A stretch of 41,659 nucleotides of DNA from a virus: the IMG/VR virus record IMGVR_UViG_3300034170_000105, positions 1 to 41,659 of that record. One strand, written 5' to 3'. Within the stretch, counting starts at the first letter, position 1, and each line of letters starts with the position of its first letter. The position numbers and the translations under genes were made by a program. The notes beneath the pieces were generated by a model. It saw only the letters and a program-made list of their open reading frames with translations. It ran no database searches and was not told where the DNA came from. Below, piece after piece: positions 29,516 through 38,296 of the stretch.

Positions 29516-30786
29516 CACCTGACAAGCCGGCCTTGCAGGAATGGCAGCACGGTTACACGCTCGACTCCCTGCGTGCATTCGCTGCGGTGTTCAAGGCGCA
29601 GCATAAGTCGCTTTGTTACGGTGCATTCTCGCTCGCGCGCGAGCGCGACATTGCAGCGTCGCTCGCTGTCTCAGGCGCGGTCTGGACAGGCAAGCCGCCG
29701 CAAGCCCTCGCCCTTGTCCGCAAGCTCGTGCGCGACAGCACACCCGCCGATTTCTCCGGTCGCCCTATCCGCCTGCGTGCGCCCGGCTTTCTGGTCACCG
29801 CGCTTGCAGGCTACAGCGCCGAGCTGGCGGGCAAGGTGCTGGCGTCGGTCATCTCGCGCGCGGGCGGCGCGCCTGTCTACGTCGAGACTTTCGAGGAAGA
29901 CGCCATCTCCCGCGCCGCAGTCAATGCCTGCGGCCTGCATTATCTCGGGACGAAGGTTCTTGCCTCGTCGGAAATCAAGGGCCTGTATGGGCCGCTGCCT
30001 GAGCGCGAGGCCCTGCCCGCGGAGGAACTCGCAACGCTGTCAATCATCGACCGCGACTTTCTCTCCGTCGATGACCTCGCGACAGTGCGGAGCGAGCTTG
30101 CCGCGGCAACCGCGAAGTTCGCTCAGCATTACTCGACCTATAACAAGAGGCAGTCATGGACCGCGCTTTCGCTGCGCGGATTCAGCGCCGACCCGCAGGA
30201 CATCACAAAGCCCGCCGAGATGGCGCAGAGCTGGCAACTTGAGCATCCCGCAGCCATGTCCGCGCCGCTGCAATGGAGTGCTGCCGCGCCGCAATTCGCG
30301 GGTACCATCGCGGCCCTTGAACGCCATGGCTGGACGTTTGAGCGGGTCCGTTTCATGGCGCTGCGGCATGGCAACGGCGAGCTGACTCGGCATGCCGACA
30401 TCACCAACAGGGATGCAGGAGTCGAGCCGGGCAAGCTGCTGCGCTTGCATGTCCCGATCTACAGCCCCGAGTCCTGCCTGTTCCGCGCCTGGGATGCGCG
30501 CGGACGCGAGCTGTCCCGCCACCTCCCGCACCGCGCGCTCTGCTACCTCGATCAGCGCAAGCCGCATGCGGTGCTCAACCCCGACCCGCGGCATGACCGC
30601 ATTCATCTCGTGCTCGATACCGCGAGCTGCACCGACTTGCGCAAGCGGCTGCGTGCCGTCGAGCAAGCGGAGCAGGCGGAGCGGGCGGCGCCCGCGCCAG
30701 CGGAGGCGCCGCCCGCCGAGCCAGCGCGGACAGGGCGCGCCCGGCGGGGCGGCGGGGCGGCCGAGCTGGCGCAAGGCGCGGCATGA
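29512..30786 (+). CDS. GNAT-like plus Fe(II)/2OG-type oxygenase fusion, possible DNA hypermodification
   Basis: 424 aa. The N-terminal half (about 30-165) has a GNAT-like pattern: YGAFSLARERD, LVTALAGYSAELAGKVLASV, then PVYVETFEEDAISRAAVNAC and GLHYLG. The C-terminal part (about 280-372) looks like an Asp/Asn beta-hydroxylase-type oxygenase: RHADITNRD (His294, Asp296), LRLHVPI, RKPHAVLN (His352) and RIHLVLD (Arg363). These would give the HxD...H...R iron/2-oxoglutarate site. The Pro/Ala/Arg tail is probably disordered. Coupled to the methyltransferase, it could build a larger modification on a methylated base. Both domain calls are by motif only. Confidence 0.6.
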   Translation: MTPDKPALQEWQHGYTLDSLRAFAAVFKAQHKSLCYGAFSLARERDIAASLAVSGAVWTGKPPQALALVRKLVRDSTPADFSGRPIRLRAPGFLVTALAGYSAELAGKVLASVISRAGGAPVYVETFEEDAISRAAVNACGLHYLGTKVLASSEIKGLYGPLPEREALPAEELATLSIIDRDFLSVDDLATVRSELAAATAKFAQHYSTYNKRQSWTALSLRGFSADPQDITKPAEMAQSWQLEHPAAMSAPLQWSAAAPQFAGTIAALERHGWTFERVRFMALRHGNGELTRHADITNRDAGVEPGKLLRLHVPIYSPESCLFRAWDARGRELSRHLPHRALCYLDQRKPHAVLNPDPRHDRIHLVLDTASCTDLRKRLRAVEQAEQAERAAPAPAEAPPAEPARTGRARRGGGAAELAQGAA

Positions 30787-30801
30787 ACGGACAGGGGAAC
30801 G

Positions 30802-31042
30802 ATGCGTTGGCGCGACATCCCGGCATGCGGACAGCCTTCGGACGCCAACCCGCAGCAGGGCGTCGCAGAGCCCGCCGGGCGGCGCCGGCCTGGGCGTGGC
30901 GGCGGCGCAAGGCGCATCGCCTGGGCTGCCATCAGCGCCCACCCTGGACGCCATGCGCGATTGTTTCGACGCCGCCGAGGGGGCGGGGGACCCTGGCGTG
31001 CCCAGGGATAATGAGGGGAGCAATCGCCCGTCGTTCCCCTAG
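30802..31042 (+). other. unclear small coding region, possible frameshift
   Basis: Just downstream of the fusion gene no single frame reads well throughout. The frame from ATG 30802 begins plausibly (RWRDIPACGQPSDANPQQGV), then becomes Arg/Gly-rich. From about 30880 another frame looks coding (GASPGLPSAPTLDAM, RDCFDAAEGAGDPGVPRDN), ending at 31042. A +1 shift would join them into about 80 residues. This may be a real frameshift, a sequence error, or a short gene from GTG 30896. Hairpins at 30991-31006 (CCCTGG/CCAGGG) and 31014-31040, with T-rich DNA after, may be a terminator. Confidence 0.3.
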
Positions 31043-31096
31043 CGCCACAGTTTTATTTTGGTTTTCCATTCTATTCAGTGGGTTACGGGCGGCAGC
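31043..31096 (+). promoter_or_regulatory. T-rich leader before terminase
   Basis: About 54 nt, with AGTTTTATTTTGG and TTTTCCATTCTATTCAG in a GC-rich genome. It could hold the late promoter for the structural operon, or T-runs after the 31014-31040 hairpin. No exact hexamer pair was found. Confidence 0.35.
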
Positions 31097-31729
31097 ATGA
31101 GCGAGGGCGCTTCCGACAAGATTCCGCCGGCTCCGGCCGCGGTGACTTACCCGCTCGGCACGATGGCAAAAGTGCTGCTGATGACTGAGAGAAACCTCAA
31201 TCTGCTGGTGCAGCGGGGGGTGATTCCAAGGGCCGAACGGGGGCGATATGAGCTGCTGCCCTGCGTCCATGCCTACATCCGGTATATCCGCGACCGCGGC
31301 GGCTTGAATGGCGATGCAGGCGCGGGCGGGCGCAGCGACGATGCCAGCTCGCCGAAGGGCCGAATCATCACCGCGCGCGCAAAGCTGGTCGAGACAGAGG
31401 CCGCGCTTATGACGCGCGAGGCTTTCCGCGCGCAGCATGTAGTGGCCGCCTGGGTGGGCATTCTCGACGCTGTCCGCACCCGATTGCGCGCAATCCCGTC
31501 CGCCGTCGCGCCGCTCTGGGCCTCCGCAATGACCGCGGCCGATGCTCAGGCGGCGGTATCAAGGTCCATCAACGATGTGCTCGGCGAACTCTCCCGAATC
31601 CCGGTCTACAACACCGAGGAAGCTTCCGCCGATCCGCCTGAAAGGCCCGGCGGAGCTGGCGCAAGCGGTGAGGACGGCGCTGTCGGCGCTGGCGCCGCCG
31701 CCGACCCTGACGGTATCGGAATGGGCTGA
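31097..31729 (+). CDS. terminase small subunit (Nu1-like)
   Basis: 210 aa. The N-terminal winged-helix pattern (YPLGTMAKVLLMTERNLNLL, VQRGVIPRAERGRYELLPC, HAYIRYIRDR at about 17-73) is the Nu1-type DNA-recognition domain of phage packaging. A helical middle (ARAKLVETEAALMTREAFRA) and C-terminal region bind the large subunit. ATG 31097 is preceded by a T-rich leader. It overlaps the large-subunit reading frame by some 60 nt. Role: recognition of the packaging site on concatemeric DNA. Confidence 0.85.
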   Translation: MSEGASDKIPPAPAAVTYPLGTMAKVLLMTERNLNLLVQRGVIPRAERGRYELLPCVHAYIRYIRDRGGLNGDAGAGGRSDDASSPKGRIITARAKLVETEAALMTREAFRAQHVVAAWVGILDAVRTRLRAIPSAVAPLWASAMTAADAQAAVSRSINDVLGELSRIPVYNTEEASADPPERPGGAGASGEDGAVGAGAAADPDGIGMG

Positions 31730-33596
31730 CCAATACAGGTATCTCTCGCCTGTCGCGAGCGCCGAGCCGGGCAAGTGGAACACCGGCCGGGCGGAATATC
31801 AGCGCGAAATCATGGATGCCATTTGCGACCCAGGCGTTGAACGGGTTGTGGGAATGCTGAGCAGTCAGGTCGGGAAAACAGAGGTGTTGCTCAACATCGT
31901 TGGCTATTACATCGACCAAGACCCGACATCTATACTCGTTCTTATGCCGACACTTAGTACGGCGGAGAGCTGGTCGCAGGACCGCCTCGCCCCGATGCTG
32001 CGTGACACGCCTTGTCTCGCCCGCTCGGTCAATGACCCGCGCTCGCGATTCAGCGGGAACACCATGCTGCATAAGAGCTTCGCGGATGGCCGCGGACAAA
32101 TCTCATTGGCAGGCGCCAACTCCGCCGCAAGCCTCGCCATGAAGCCGATTCGGCTGCTGCTCTGCGACGAGGTGGACCGCTATCCGCCATCGGCCGGCAC
32201 CGAGGGCGCGCCCATATCGCTAGCGACCAAGCGGACATCCACATTTTGGAACCGCAAGATTGTTGAGGTCAGCTCGCCGACGAATGCTGGCACAAGCCGC
32301 ATCGCCGAGAGCTACGAAGAGTCCGACCAGCGCAAGCATTGGGTGCCATGCCACGACTGCGGCGAGTTCCAAGTGCTGATGTTCCCCCAAGTTCGTTGGG
32401 ATGACAGCCTTTCGAGCGTCGCGGAGAAAGCCAAGACCGCGCGCTATCACTGCATCGCTTGCGATGCGCCATGGACCGACCAGCAGCGCATGGCCGCGGT
32501 GTCGAAAGGCGAATGGCGGGCGGAAAAAGAATTCCACGGCACCGCAGGTTTCTGGCTTAACGAGCTGTCGTCGCCCTGGCGCTCGGCCGCCCAGACAGTG
32601 GCTGACTTCCTGAATTCCAAGGGCGACCCGGACCGGCTGCGCGCCTTCATAAACACTGCGCTCGCGGAACTATGGCAGGTAGAGGGCGAGGTTCCGGATT
32701 GGGAACGGCTCGTCGAGCGGCGCGAGGGCTTCCCCATGGGAGTGGTTCCGCATGGCGCGCTCGTGCTGACATGCGGGATCGACAATCAGGACAACAGACT
32801 CGAGGCTTATGTCTGGGCCTGGGGGCCGGGCCTGCAATCTTGGCTGATAGACCATCGCGTGATTGTCGGCAGCCCTTCGGCCGCCGAGACATGGGACGAG
32901 CTGGCCGAGTTCCTCTCGACCGAATACCCGCACGCCGATGGCGGGCCGCCGCTTCGCATCCATCAGATCGGCATGGACGTGATGGGGCACCACACCGCGA
33001 CAATCTACGGGCACATCCGGCGGCTGCATGACCCGCGCTTGCTCGGGCTTCGCGGCGTCGATGGTCGCAACAGGCCCGCGCCTGTCACCGGACCGAGCCT
33101 CGTCGATATGTCGTTCAATGGGCAGCGGCTCAAAGGCGGTATGAAACTGTGGACCGTCTCGGTGTCGGTATTCAAGAGCGACCTTTATTCAAGGCTCTGG
33201 CTGACAAGGGGCGATGGCACTGGATTTCCAGACGGTTGGGTGCATTTGTCGGAGTCGCTTGAGAGCGAGCCCATTAAGCAGCTCGTCGGCGAGAAACTAG
33301 TGAAGATCAAGACGGGGAAAGGCTTCAGCAGAAGTGAATGGCAGAAATTGCGAGAAAGGAACGAAGCTCTGGACTGCGCTGTCTATGCGCGCGCCGCTCT
33401 GTCGGTGCTCGGCGTCGATCGCAAGGGGGCGCGCTTTTGGCATTCGTTCCGTCGCGACGTGGCGGGATTGCTCGACGGCGACCCGCTGGCAGCTCTCGCG
33501 CCTGCTGCTGAAATTGCCGCGGCAGCACTCGAAACACCGCAGCGCCCGGCCCGCAGAGTCGGTCGTTCCAACTATCTCACACGGCTAGGGCGTTAA
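31668..33596 (+). CDS. terminase large subunit (gpA-like)
   Basis: Lambda gpA-type packaging motor, 642 aa from GTG 31668; that length matches lambda gpA (641). ATP site: GMLSSQVGKTEVL (about 45-57) and LLLCDEVDRYP (Walker B). A Cys cluster (CHDCGEF, CIACDAPW) sits mid-protein. The nuclease domain begins near GIDNQDNRLEAYVWAWG. The ribosome-binding site is weak, and translation probably depends on the small-subunit gene it overlaps. ATG codons upstream in the same frame (31542, 31575) are possible but would overlap TerS more. Confidence 0.92.
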   Translation: MRTALSALAPPPTLTVSEWADQYRYLSPVASAEPGKWNTGRAEYQREIMDAICDPGVERVVGMLSSQVGKTEVLLNIVGYYIDQDPTSILVLMPTLSTAESWSQDRLAPMLRDTPCLARSVNDPRSRFSGNTMLHKSFADGRGQISLAGANSAASLAMKPIRLLLCDEVDRYPPSAGTEGAPISLATKRTSTFWNRKIVEVSSPTNAGTSRIAESYEESDQRKHWVPCHDCGEFQVLMFPQVRWDDSLSSVAEKAKTARYHCIACDAPWTDQQRMAAVSKGEWRAEKEFHGTAGFWLNELSSPWRSAAQTVADFLNSKGDPDRLRAFINTALAELWQVEGEVPDWERLVERREGFPMGVVPHGALVLTCGIDNQDNRLEAYVWAWGPGLQSWLIDHRVIVGSPSAAETWDELAEFLSTEYPHADGGPPLRIHQIGMDVMGHHTATIYGHIRRLHDPRLLGLRGVDGRNRPAPVTGPSLVDMSFNGQRLKGGMKLWTVSVSVFKSDLYSRLWLTRGDGTGFPDGWVHLSESLESEPIKQLVGEKLVKIKTGKGFSRSEWQKLRERNEALDCAVYARAALSVLGVDRKGARFWHSFRRDVAGLLDGDPLAALAPAAEIAAAALETPQRPARRVGRSNYLTRLGR

Positions 33597-33598
33597 GC

Positions 33599-33832
33599 AT
33601 GGCTTTCACTTTAGAGCAACTTGAAGCGTTGAAGGCCAGCATTGCAGCCGCGGGGAACGCCGCTGATGTCTCCTATTCAGACGGTGCGCGCGTGCGCTAT
33701 CTCTCCCCCGTGGAAGCATCACGTTTGCTCGACCTCATGACAGCCGATGTCCGCTCGGCAGCATCGGCAGCAGCCGACCCGACCGCTCGACCCATCCGCG
33801 CCTTTCGCGCTCAGCTCCGCTCGGGCTACTGA
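33599..33832 (+). CDS. gpW-like head-tail joining protein
   Basis: 77 aa. LEQLEALKASIAAAGNAADVSYSDGARVRYLSPVEASRLLDLM matches the small gpW fold of lambda head completion. It starts 3 nt after TerL stop and overlaps the portal start (TGATG). It would bind at the portal exit to complete the head. Confidence 0.8.
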   Translation: MAFTLEQLEALKASIAAAGNAADVSYSDGARVRYLSPVEASRLLDLMTADVRSAASAAADPTARPIRAFRAQLRSGY

Positions 33833-35439
33833 TGCAGGCAGACAAACCCCGCGTCCGTGTCCGCGCCGGCTCCGCGCCGCTGAGCATGTCGGGCAGCTCC
33901 GCCGGCGGCGCTATCAGCTCGCCGCTCGGCGCACCCAGCACGCTCCCGCTGACGCCTCCGCACTATGCCGCAAGCGTCGGCCGCCGCCTTTCGAGCTGGC
34001 GGCCGACGAGCATCGGCCCCAACAGCATCGTGGCGACAAGCGGGCCGGAGCTGCTGCGGCGCTCGCGCGACCTGCGGCGGAACAACCCCCACGCGGCCCG
34101 CGCCATGAGCCTGCTTGGCACCCATATTGTCGGCATGGGCATTAAGCCTCGCCCGCTCTGCCGCAATGTCCGCATGCGCGAGGCCCTCACCGAGCTTTGG
34201 GCGGATTGGGCCGGCGTCGCCGATGCTGACTCCGTGCTCGATTTCTATGGCCTGCAATCTCTTGCCGTGTCCGAAATGATAGAGGCGGGCGAGAGCTTTG
34301 CCCGCCTCCGGCCGCGCCGGCTGTCTGACGGGCTGCCGGTGCCCTTGCAGATCCAGCTCATCCCGGCAGAGCAGCTCCCGCTGGACTACAACCAGACAGC
34401 AGGCGGAACGATTGTCACCCAGGCGATAGAGCGAAATCCGATAGGTGCGCGCATCGCTTTTTGGGTTTACCCCGAGCATCCGGGCGACCGGACCTTTGGC
34501 CTGCAATCGCTCGCTGGTCTGACGCCGACGCGGGTTTCCGCCGCCGATGTCACACACCTGTTCGACGCAGGGCGCATCGGACAGCAGCGCGGCTTGCCCT
34601 GGCTCGCGCCCAGCATGACCAACCTGCATCAGCTCGGGCTGTATCTCGACGCCGAGCTGCTTCGGAAAGAGCTGTCCGCGTCAATCGTGGGCTATGTCCG
34701 CAAAGCACTCGCCGAGGACGCCATGCCCGCCAATCTTGAAGCGGCTTTCGGCACGGTCGATGCGGGCGAAGATGGCGGCCCGGTCAGCGTCACCCAGGAA
34801 CCGGGAACGATGCAATATCTCGACCCTGGGGAGGAAGTGACGTTCAACAATCCTCCTGATACCGGCAACAACTTTGACGCCTTCATGACCGCGGAATTCC
34901 GCGCCATCGCGGCCGGCGCCGGCCTGCTCTATGAAGACCTGTCGGGCGACTGGCGGTCGATGAACGACCGGACATATCGTGCCGCTTTCAACACGTTCAA
35001 GCGGCAGGTGCGGCAATGGCAGTGGAACCTCGTCTGCCAGCAATTCAACATCCCGATATGGAATCGGTTCGTGGATTTCGCTGTTGCCAGCGGGGCCTTG
35101 TCGCAGCCGAAATCGGTCGATGACGCGGATCTCCGCCGTGTCGAATGGCGGCCGGAACGGTGGGACTATATTCAGCCGGTGCAGGATCTTGAGGCGACCT
35201 CGCTCGCAATCGGGCTCGGCCTGACCTCGCGTTCGGCGGAGATTGCAGAGCGGGGCGACGACGCGGAGGTTGTTGACGCTCAGATTGCCGCTGACCGCGA
35301 GCGGGAAAAAACGCTCGACCTCGAATTCCCGGCCGGCACCGCGAAGGCCCTCGCGCAGCCGCCGCCGCCGGAGCCGGAAGCCCCCGAGCCCGACAGCCGC
35401 GGCGGCCCGGCGCAGCAGCCGCAGCAGGCCGCAGCATGA
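33832..35439 (+). CDS. portal protein (lambda gpB family)
   Basis: 535 aa, close to lambda gpB. Recognisable pieces: RSRDLRRNNPHAARAMSLLG, THIVGMGIKP, FYGLQSLAVSEMIEAGESFA, IQLIPAEQLP, VTHLFDAGRIGQQRGLPWLA, and EFRAIAAGAGLLYEDLSGDW. The C terminus is Pro/Ala/Glu-rich, as usual. Forms the dodecameric channel for DNA entry. Start overlaps the gpW-like stop by one base (TGATG). Confidence 0.92.
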   Translation: MQADKPRVRVRAGSAPLSMSGSSAGGAISSPLGAPSTLPLTPPHYAASVGRRLSSWRPTSIGPNSIVATSGPELLRRSRDLRRNNPHAARAMSLLGTHIVGMGIKPRPLCRNVRMREALTELWADWAGVADADSVLDFYGLQSLAVSEMIEAGESFARLRPRRLSDGLPVPLQIQLIPAEQLPLDYNQTAGGTIVTQAIERNPIGARIAFWVYPEHPGDRTFGLQSLAGLTPTRVSAADVTHLFDAGRIGQQRGLPWLAPSMTNLHQLGLYLDAELLRKELSASIVGYVRKALAEDAMPANLEAAFGTVDAGEDGGPVSVTQEPGTMQYLDPGEEVTFNNPPDTGNNFDAFMTAEFRAIAAGAGLLYEDLSGDWRSMNDRTYRAAFNTFKRQVRQWQWNLVCQQFNIPIWNRFVDFAVASGALSQPKSVDDADLRRVEWRPERWDYIQPVQDLEATSLAIGLGLTSRSAEIAERGDDAEVVDAQIAADREREKTLDLEFPAGTAKALAQPPPPEPEAPEPDSRGGPAQQPQQAAA

Positions 35440-36848
35440 CCCGCCGCATGCACCCGCTGTTCACCGCCCGTTTGCTCGGGCAGCCGCACTTGATTGCACC
35501 AGCCGCCGGCCGCGCGGTGCTCGACGTGCTGATGCCTGGTGCCCGCCTGGACGGCGCACCTGCATGCTTCGACGACGGGCCGCTGCCGCTGCCTGATGCC
35601 CGCAGCTTCATGATGGTGGGCGGCGTTGCTGTCGTGCCTGTCATCGGCGAACTGGTGCACCGCGGCGGGTCGATGGACGCGGCGAGCGGAGTCACGAGCT
35701 ATCAGGCCCTCGCAGACATGATCAGCGCGGCCCTCGAAAACCCGGCGGTAGAGGCGCTCTGTCTGGACATTGACAGCTATGGGGGCGAGGGGCCGGGCTG
35801 CCTTGACTTCGCGCTCTGGCTCGGCAGCAAGCGCGGCAGGAAACCGATTTGCGCCAGCATCAACCAAGCAGCTTGCAGCGCCGCCTACGCCATTGCATCG
35901 GGCGCCGACCAAATCTGCATCGGCGAGGACGGCACGGCAGGGAGCATCGGTGTCGTCGCCTATCACGCCGACCTGTCGGCAGCGATGGCGAGCGATGGCA
36001 TCGCGGTGGAATTCGTTTTCGCAGGCGCCCGCAAGATTGACGGCAATCAGACCCAGCCGCTGTCCGACCCGGCCCGAGCTGCTCTGCAAGCGCGGGTCGA
36101 TGCGATGTATGCGCGATTCTGCGCGGTCGTGGCTGCCAACCGCGGCATGTCGGCGGAGGCTGTCGCAGCGACGGAGGCGGCTTGCTTCCGGGGCCGGGAC
36201 GCTATCGCGGCCGGGCTCGCCGATGCCTGCACCACAATGGAGGATTGCGTAATGCAGCTCAACTCGCGCGCCGCCGCGCCGGGCTCGAGGATGCGTGCCA
36301 GCGCCGCGACGCTGAGCGCCGGCCCGACAGGGCGGGACTTGCCGCCCGCGCCGCAGGCGACGCCCAGCGACGGAGCTGGGCCGCCGCAGACAGATCCCGA
36401 GCTGCCGCCGCCCGCGGCAGAGCCGGAACAGCCACCGCCCGGCCTGCCGCCGCCCGGCCTGCCGCCGGTGGTCGAACCGCCGCCGCCTGATGCTCAGCGG
36501 GCCGCGCCGGAGGCCCTCGCCGATGCTTGCGCCGCCGCCGGCCTGCCGGAGCTGATTGCGCCGCTGCTGCGCGAGCGAGCCAGCATGCCCGCGGTGCAGC
36601 AGCGCATCACCGACGCCGGGACAATCATCCAAGCGGCTCGCCAGAGCGGTCAGCCCGGCATGGGCCGCCCGCTGATCCTGGCAGGGATTTCACCAGAGGC
36701 GGCGCGGGAAATCCTGTTCGCCGCGCGCGCGGAGGGCGCGGACGCCTCGCGCATCAACACCGCGCGGCCGGGCGACAACCAAGCCCGCTCCGCACCGGAC
36801 GTTTCGAGCATCTATCAAACATATAACAACCGCACGCGGAGGGGCTGA
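35436..36848 (+). CDS. capsid maturation protease (S49/gpC-like) with C-terminal scaffold
   Basis: 470 aa. The S49 protease domain spans about 55-275. Catalytic dyad: Ser148 in NQAACSAAYAIASGAD and Lys200 in FAGARKIDGNQ, matching the Ser/Lys spacing of short S49 enzymes. The C-terminal 198 residues are Pro/Ala-rich then helical, and can be translated separately as a scaffold from an internal start at 36252 (see separate entry). It overlaps the portal stop by 4 nt. It cleaves capsid precursors and scaffold during head maturation. Confidence 0.9.
   Translation: MTRRMHPLFTARLLGQPHLIAPAAGRAVLDVLMPGARLDGAPACFDDGPLPLPDARSFMMVGGVAVVPVIGELVHRGGSMDAASGVTSYQALADMISAALENPAVEALCLDIDSYGGEGPGCLDFALWLGSKRGRKPICASINQAACSAAYAIASGADQICIGEDGTAGSIGVVAYHADLSAAMASDGIAVEFVFAGARKIDGNQTQPLSDPARAALQARVDAMYARFCAVVAANRGMSAEAVAATEAACFRGRDAIAAGLADACTTMEDCVMQLNSRAAAPGSRMRASAATLSAGPTGRDLPPAPQATPSDGAGPPQTDPELPPPAAEPEQPPPGLPPPGLPPVVEPPPPDAQRAAPEALADACAAAGLPELIAPLLRERASMPAVQQRITDAGTIIQAARQSGQPGMGRPLILAGISPEAAREILFAARAEGADASRINTARPGDNQARSAPDVSSIYQTYNNRTRRG
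36252..36848 (+). CDS. nested in-frame scaffold (Nu3-like)
   Basis: 198 aa from an internal ATG at 36252 in the S49 frame, preceded by GGAGG at 36239-36243 (8-nt spacing). The product begins MQLNSRAAAPG, has a Pro-rich stretch (about 35-85, with a tandem PPGLP repeat) and a helical end (EALADACAAAGLPELIAPLL). This is the lambda C/Nu3 arrangement, where the scaffold shares the C terminus of the protease. Separate expression is inferred from the ribosome-binding site. Confidence 0.65.
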   Translation: MQLNSRAAAPGSRMRASAATLSAGPTGRDLPPAPQATPSDGAGPPQTDPELPPPAAEPEQPPPGLPPPGLPPVVEPPPPDAQRAAPEALADACAAAGLPELIAPLLRERASMPAVQQRITDAGTIIQAARQSGQPGMGRPLILAGISPEAAREILFAARAEGADASRINTARPGDNQARSAPDVSSIYQTYNNRTRRG

Positions 36849-36851
36849 GCA

Positions 36852-37226
36852 ATGGCGACCCAGGTAATCACCGAGCCATTCCGCATTGCGGAATTCCTCG
36901 TCAGCGAGGCTGGCGGCTACCAGAGCCGCGAGGTCGCAATCATCCAAGGCGGCGTCTACACCCCACCCGGGACCGTGCTGGGGCGGATCACCGCGACATC
37001 CGTGCTCGTGCCTGTCGCGCCTGCCGCGGCGGATGGCTCGCAAACCGCCTTCGGCGTGCTCTATCAGGGCGTGGCAGCAACCGAGCTGGCAGTGCAGCGG
37101 ACCTATATCGCGCGCTCCGCGGAGGTCAACGGCAACGTCATCGTGTGGCCTGCCGCCATCACCGCGCCGCAGAAAACCGCAGCCATCGCGCAGCTCGCCA
37201 CGCTCGGCATTCTCGTGCGGACGTAG
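36852..37226 (+). CDS. head decoration protein (gpD-like)
   Basis: 124 aa. TEPFRIAEFLVSEAGGYQSR, EVAIIQGGVYTPPGTVLGRI and FGVLYQGVAATE match lambda gpD-type capsid stabilisers, which sit as trimers on the shell. Located between scaffold and major capsid genes, as in lambda. Slightly longer than gpD (110). Confidence 0.85.
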   Translation: MATQVITEPFRIAEFLVSEAGGYQSREVAIIQGGVYTPPGTVLGRITATSVLVPVAPAAADGSQTAFGVLYQGVAATELAVQRTYIARSAEVNGNVIVWPAAITAPQKTAAIAQLATLGILVRT

Positions 37227-37237
37227 GGAAAACACCA

Positions 37238-38296
37238 ATGGTTGACAGCATCCTTGACGTTTTTGCGGGCGACGCGTTCACGAATATTTCGCTCACGTCG
37301 TTTGTGAATCGCACCCCGCCCTATATGCCGGGCTTCCTGTCGGGCCTGCCGGGGCTGTTCACAGGCGAGGGCATTTTCACCTTAGATGTTGCCTTTGACG
37401 AAATCGGCGGCGCTCTGCGGCTGCTCAGCACGACCGCCCGCGGCGGGCCGCCATCCCAGGCGGCGCACACGAAAGGTGCTGTCAGGCCCTTGCGGGCGAA
37501 GCACCTTGCCCGCGAAACCGAAATCAACGCGGACGAGGTTTTCGGAACGCGCTTGCTGGGCTCGCTCACCGCAGCGACCGCGGAAACGCTGCTTGCTCAG
37601 CGCATTGAAGGCGCAACCGGACTCAAGGCAGAAATGGCCTTGACGATGGAGCACTTCTACATGGGCGCCATCGACGGCGTTGTTTATGACGGTGACAATT
37701 CGACCGTGCTCTGGGATTACTTCGCATGGTTCGGAGTCGTCCGCCCAACAGCGGTGGCAATCGCCTTTTCGACCGAGCCCGCGACCAGCTCAACGATTGT
37801 CTATCAGGCTGCGACGACGCTTCGCCGCACCATGACGCTCGCGCTCAACGGAATGGCGCTCGGCGCCGCAAAGCCTGTCGTGCTCTGCGGAGACACGTTT
37901 TTCGACAAGCTCGTGATGTCGAAAGAGATTGCCGCAGCGCGCGCCGCGGGCGCTTTCAGCTCGCCGAACGCACTCAGCATCATTGCGCCCGATCTGGTCT
38001 ACGCGAGCTTCACCTATGGCGGCGTGACATGGGTGAACTACCGCGGCAGCGACGACTCGGTTGTCTCCGTGCCGACCGGCGAAGGTCGCGCGTTCATGTT
38101 GGGCGTGCCTGGGCTGTTCCAAACCTACTTTGCGCCAGCCGACACATTCGAAACGATTTCGAATGTCGGGTTGCCCTATTTCATGCTGCAACGGCCGGAG
38201 CGGCAGACATCCTCGCGCCGGGTGTTCGAAATCCAGAGCAATCCGCTCGTCGCTGTGCTGCGTCCGCGCTCGCTGATAAGGCTTACAGCCACCTGA
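37238..38296 (+). CDS. major capsid protein (gpE family)
   Basis: 352 aa (lambda gpE 341). Family features: FAGDAFTNISLTSFVNRTP, YMPGFLSGLPGLF, then GGPPSQAAHTKGAVRPLRAK, MALTMEHFYMGAIDGVVYDG and VTWVNYRGSD. It forms the HK97-fold shell. Starts at ATG 37238 after an 11-nt gap and overlaps the next start by one base (TGATG). Confidence 0.93.
   Translation: MVDSILDVFAGDAFTNISLTSFVNRTPPYMPGFLSGLPGLFTGEGIFTLDVAFDEIGGALRLLSTTARGGPPSQAAHTKGAVRPLRAKHLARETEINADEVFGTRLLGSLTAATAETLLAQRIEGATGLKAEMALTMEHFYMGAIDGVVYDGDNSTVLWDYFAWFGVVRPTAVAIAFSTEPATSSTIVYQAATTLRRTMTLALNGMALGAAKPVVLCGDTFFDKLVMSKEIAAARAAGAFSSPNALSIIAPDLVYASFTYGGVTWVNYRGSDDSVVSVPTGEGRAFMLGVPGLFQTYFAPADTFETISNVGLPYFMLQRPERQTSSRRVFEIQSNPLVAVLRPRSLIRLTAT

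Noticed and set aside
35280-36632. 450-residue minus-strand frame opposite the portal and S49 genes
   Set aside because: Shadow of two well-recognised plus-strand genes.
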